In this document: positions 21,470-21,599 of the stretch, one piece after another
Layout: each line of letters begins with the position of its first letter
How positions within the stretch are numbered: position 1 is the stretch's first letter
NCBI GenBank assembly: GCA_023389745.1
Contig: JAEWED010000233.1
Location: forward strand, 1-21,599
Direction: 5' to 3'
DNA length: 21,599 bases
Origin: Actinomycetes bacterium
GTDB taxonomy: Bacteria > Actinomycetota > Acidimicrobiia > Acidimicrobiales > Microtrichaceae
Made by a program: the position numbers and the translations under genes
Notes under the pieces: generated by a model
The model's input: the letters and a program-made list of their open reading frames with translations, nothing else
The model's database searches: none
What the model was told of the DNA's origin: nothing

Positions 21470-21599
21470 TCAGGCTCGTCGCACGAGCACGACCGCCACG
21501 TCGTCCTCCGGTTCGCCCTCGCCCAGGCAGGCGCCGAGCAGGCCATCGGCCTGCTCGGCGAGCGTCCCGGTGCCGTCCAGGTCGGACACCACCGAGACG
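21470..21599 (-). CDS. Probable PP2C/SpoIIE-type phosphatase, C-terminal 42 residues only
   Basis: An open frame enters from the right edge and stops with TGA at 21470. The end GEGEPEDDVAVVLVRRA matches the closing strand of PP2C-family SpoIIE/RsbU-like serine phosphatases, where a DDVA(L/V) motif supplies a metal-ligand Asp and is followed by a short hydrophobic strand. The rest of the gene, including any sensor domains, lies outside. Family assignment from a short tail is tentative. The stop is 41 bp from the moeA start on the same strand, but moeA has its own -10 box. Confidence 0.65.
   Translation of the reverse strand, partial: VSVVSDLDGTGTLAEQADGLLGACLGEGEPEDDVAVVLVRRA

Noticed and set aside
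1..21599. CRISPR array, IS element, integrase or phage genes
   Set aside because: No regularly spaced direct repeats with unique spacers, no transposase or integrase motifs, and no att-like duplication of the tRNA-Ser 3' end were seen.

Overview
The window is very GC-rich, densely coding chromosomal DNA with GTG starts, actinobacterial-type gene families (PaaX regulator, EphD-like hydrolase, DUF6457, AI-2E permease, CydABDC) and a recurrent TANNNT box 6-7 nt upstream of start codons. Together these suggest a free-living, aerobic, high-GC actinobacterium, possibly of the Acidimicrobiia; the class is an inference from general impression, not from a search. No phage, transposase, integrase or CRISPR array is visible, and base and codon use look uniform, so this reads as core chromosome rather than an island.

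Region 1 (1-5243, mostly minus strand): the 5' part of a sugar-type ABC transporter substrate-binding lipoprotein, a proline iminopeptidase, a small plus-strand GAF-like protein, an AI-2E family permease, a metallo-beta-lactamase-fold hydrolase and a PaaX-family regulator. The PaaX gene diverges from region 2, a membrane fatty-acid desaturase (5317-6330), which meets a double-META-like lipoprotein (6375-7202) at a junction made of three 19-bp tandem repeats. The lipoprotein gene diverges from pheA (prephenate dehydratase, 7266-8228), which converges on a two-pore-helix type K+ channel gene. Next come a zinc-ribbon membrane protein, tRNA-Ser(UGA), a perfect 16-bp terminator-like hairpin and a 39-residue lysine-rich protein gene.

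Region 2 (10135-18500): a stand-alone EphD-like alpha/beta hydrolase converges with a patatin-like phospholipase, followed by a complete cydA-cydB-cydD-cydC operon: cytochrome bd quinol oxidase plus the ABC exporter needed for its assembly. cydD has no ATG/GTG/TTG start that would keep its first membrane helix; the best-placed codon is ATC.

Region 3 (18473-21429): a molybdenum-cofactor group, fdhD and a DUF6457 gene on the minus strand diverging from mobA, with moeA converging on mobA. These would make and sulfurate the molybdopterin-guanine-dinucleotide cofactor of a formate dehydrogenase or similar enzyme encoded elsewhere. The window ends in the 3' end of a probable PP2C/SpoIIE-type phosphatase.

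No single obviously new defence or biosynthetic system is present. The most interesting signals are the apparent non-canonical cydD start, the widespread leaderless-gene signature, the short lysine-rich gene beside the tRNA, the tandem hairpin repeat and several family proteins with altered motif residues. There is no gene-free stretch longer than 300 bases.
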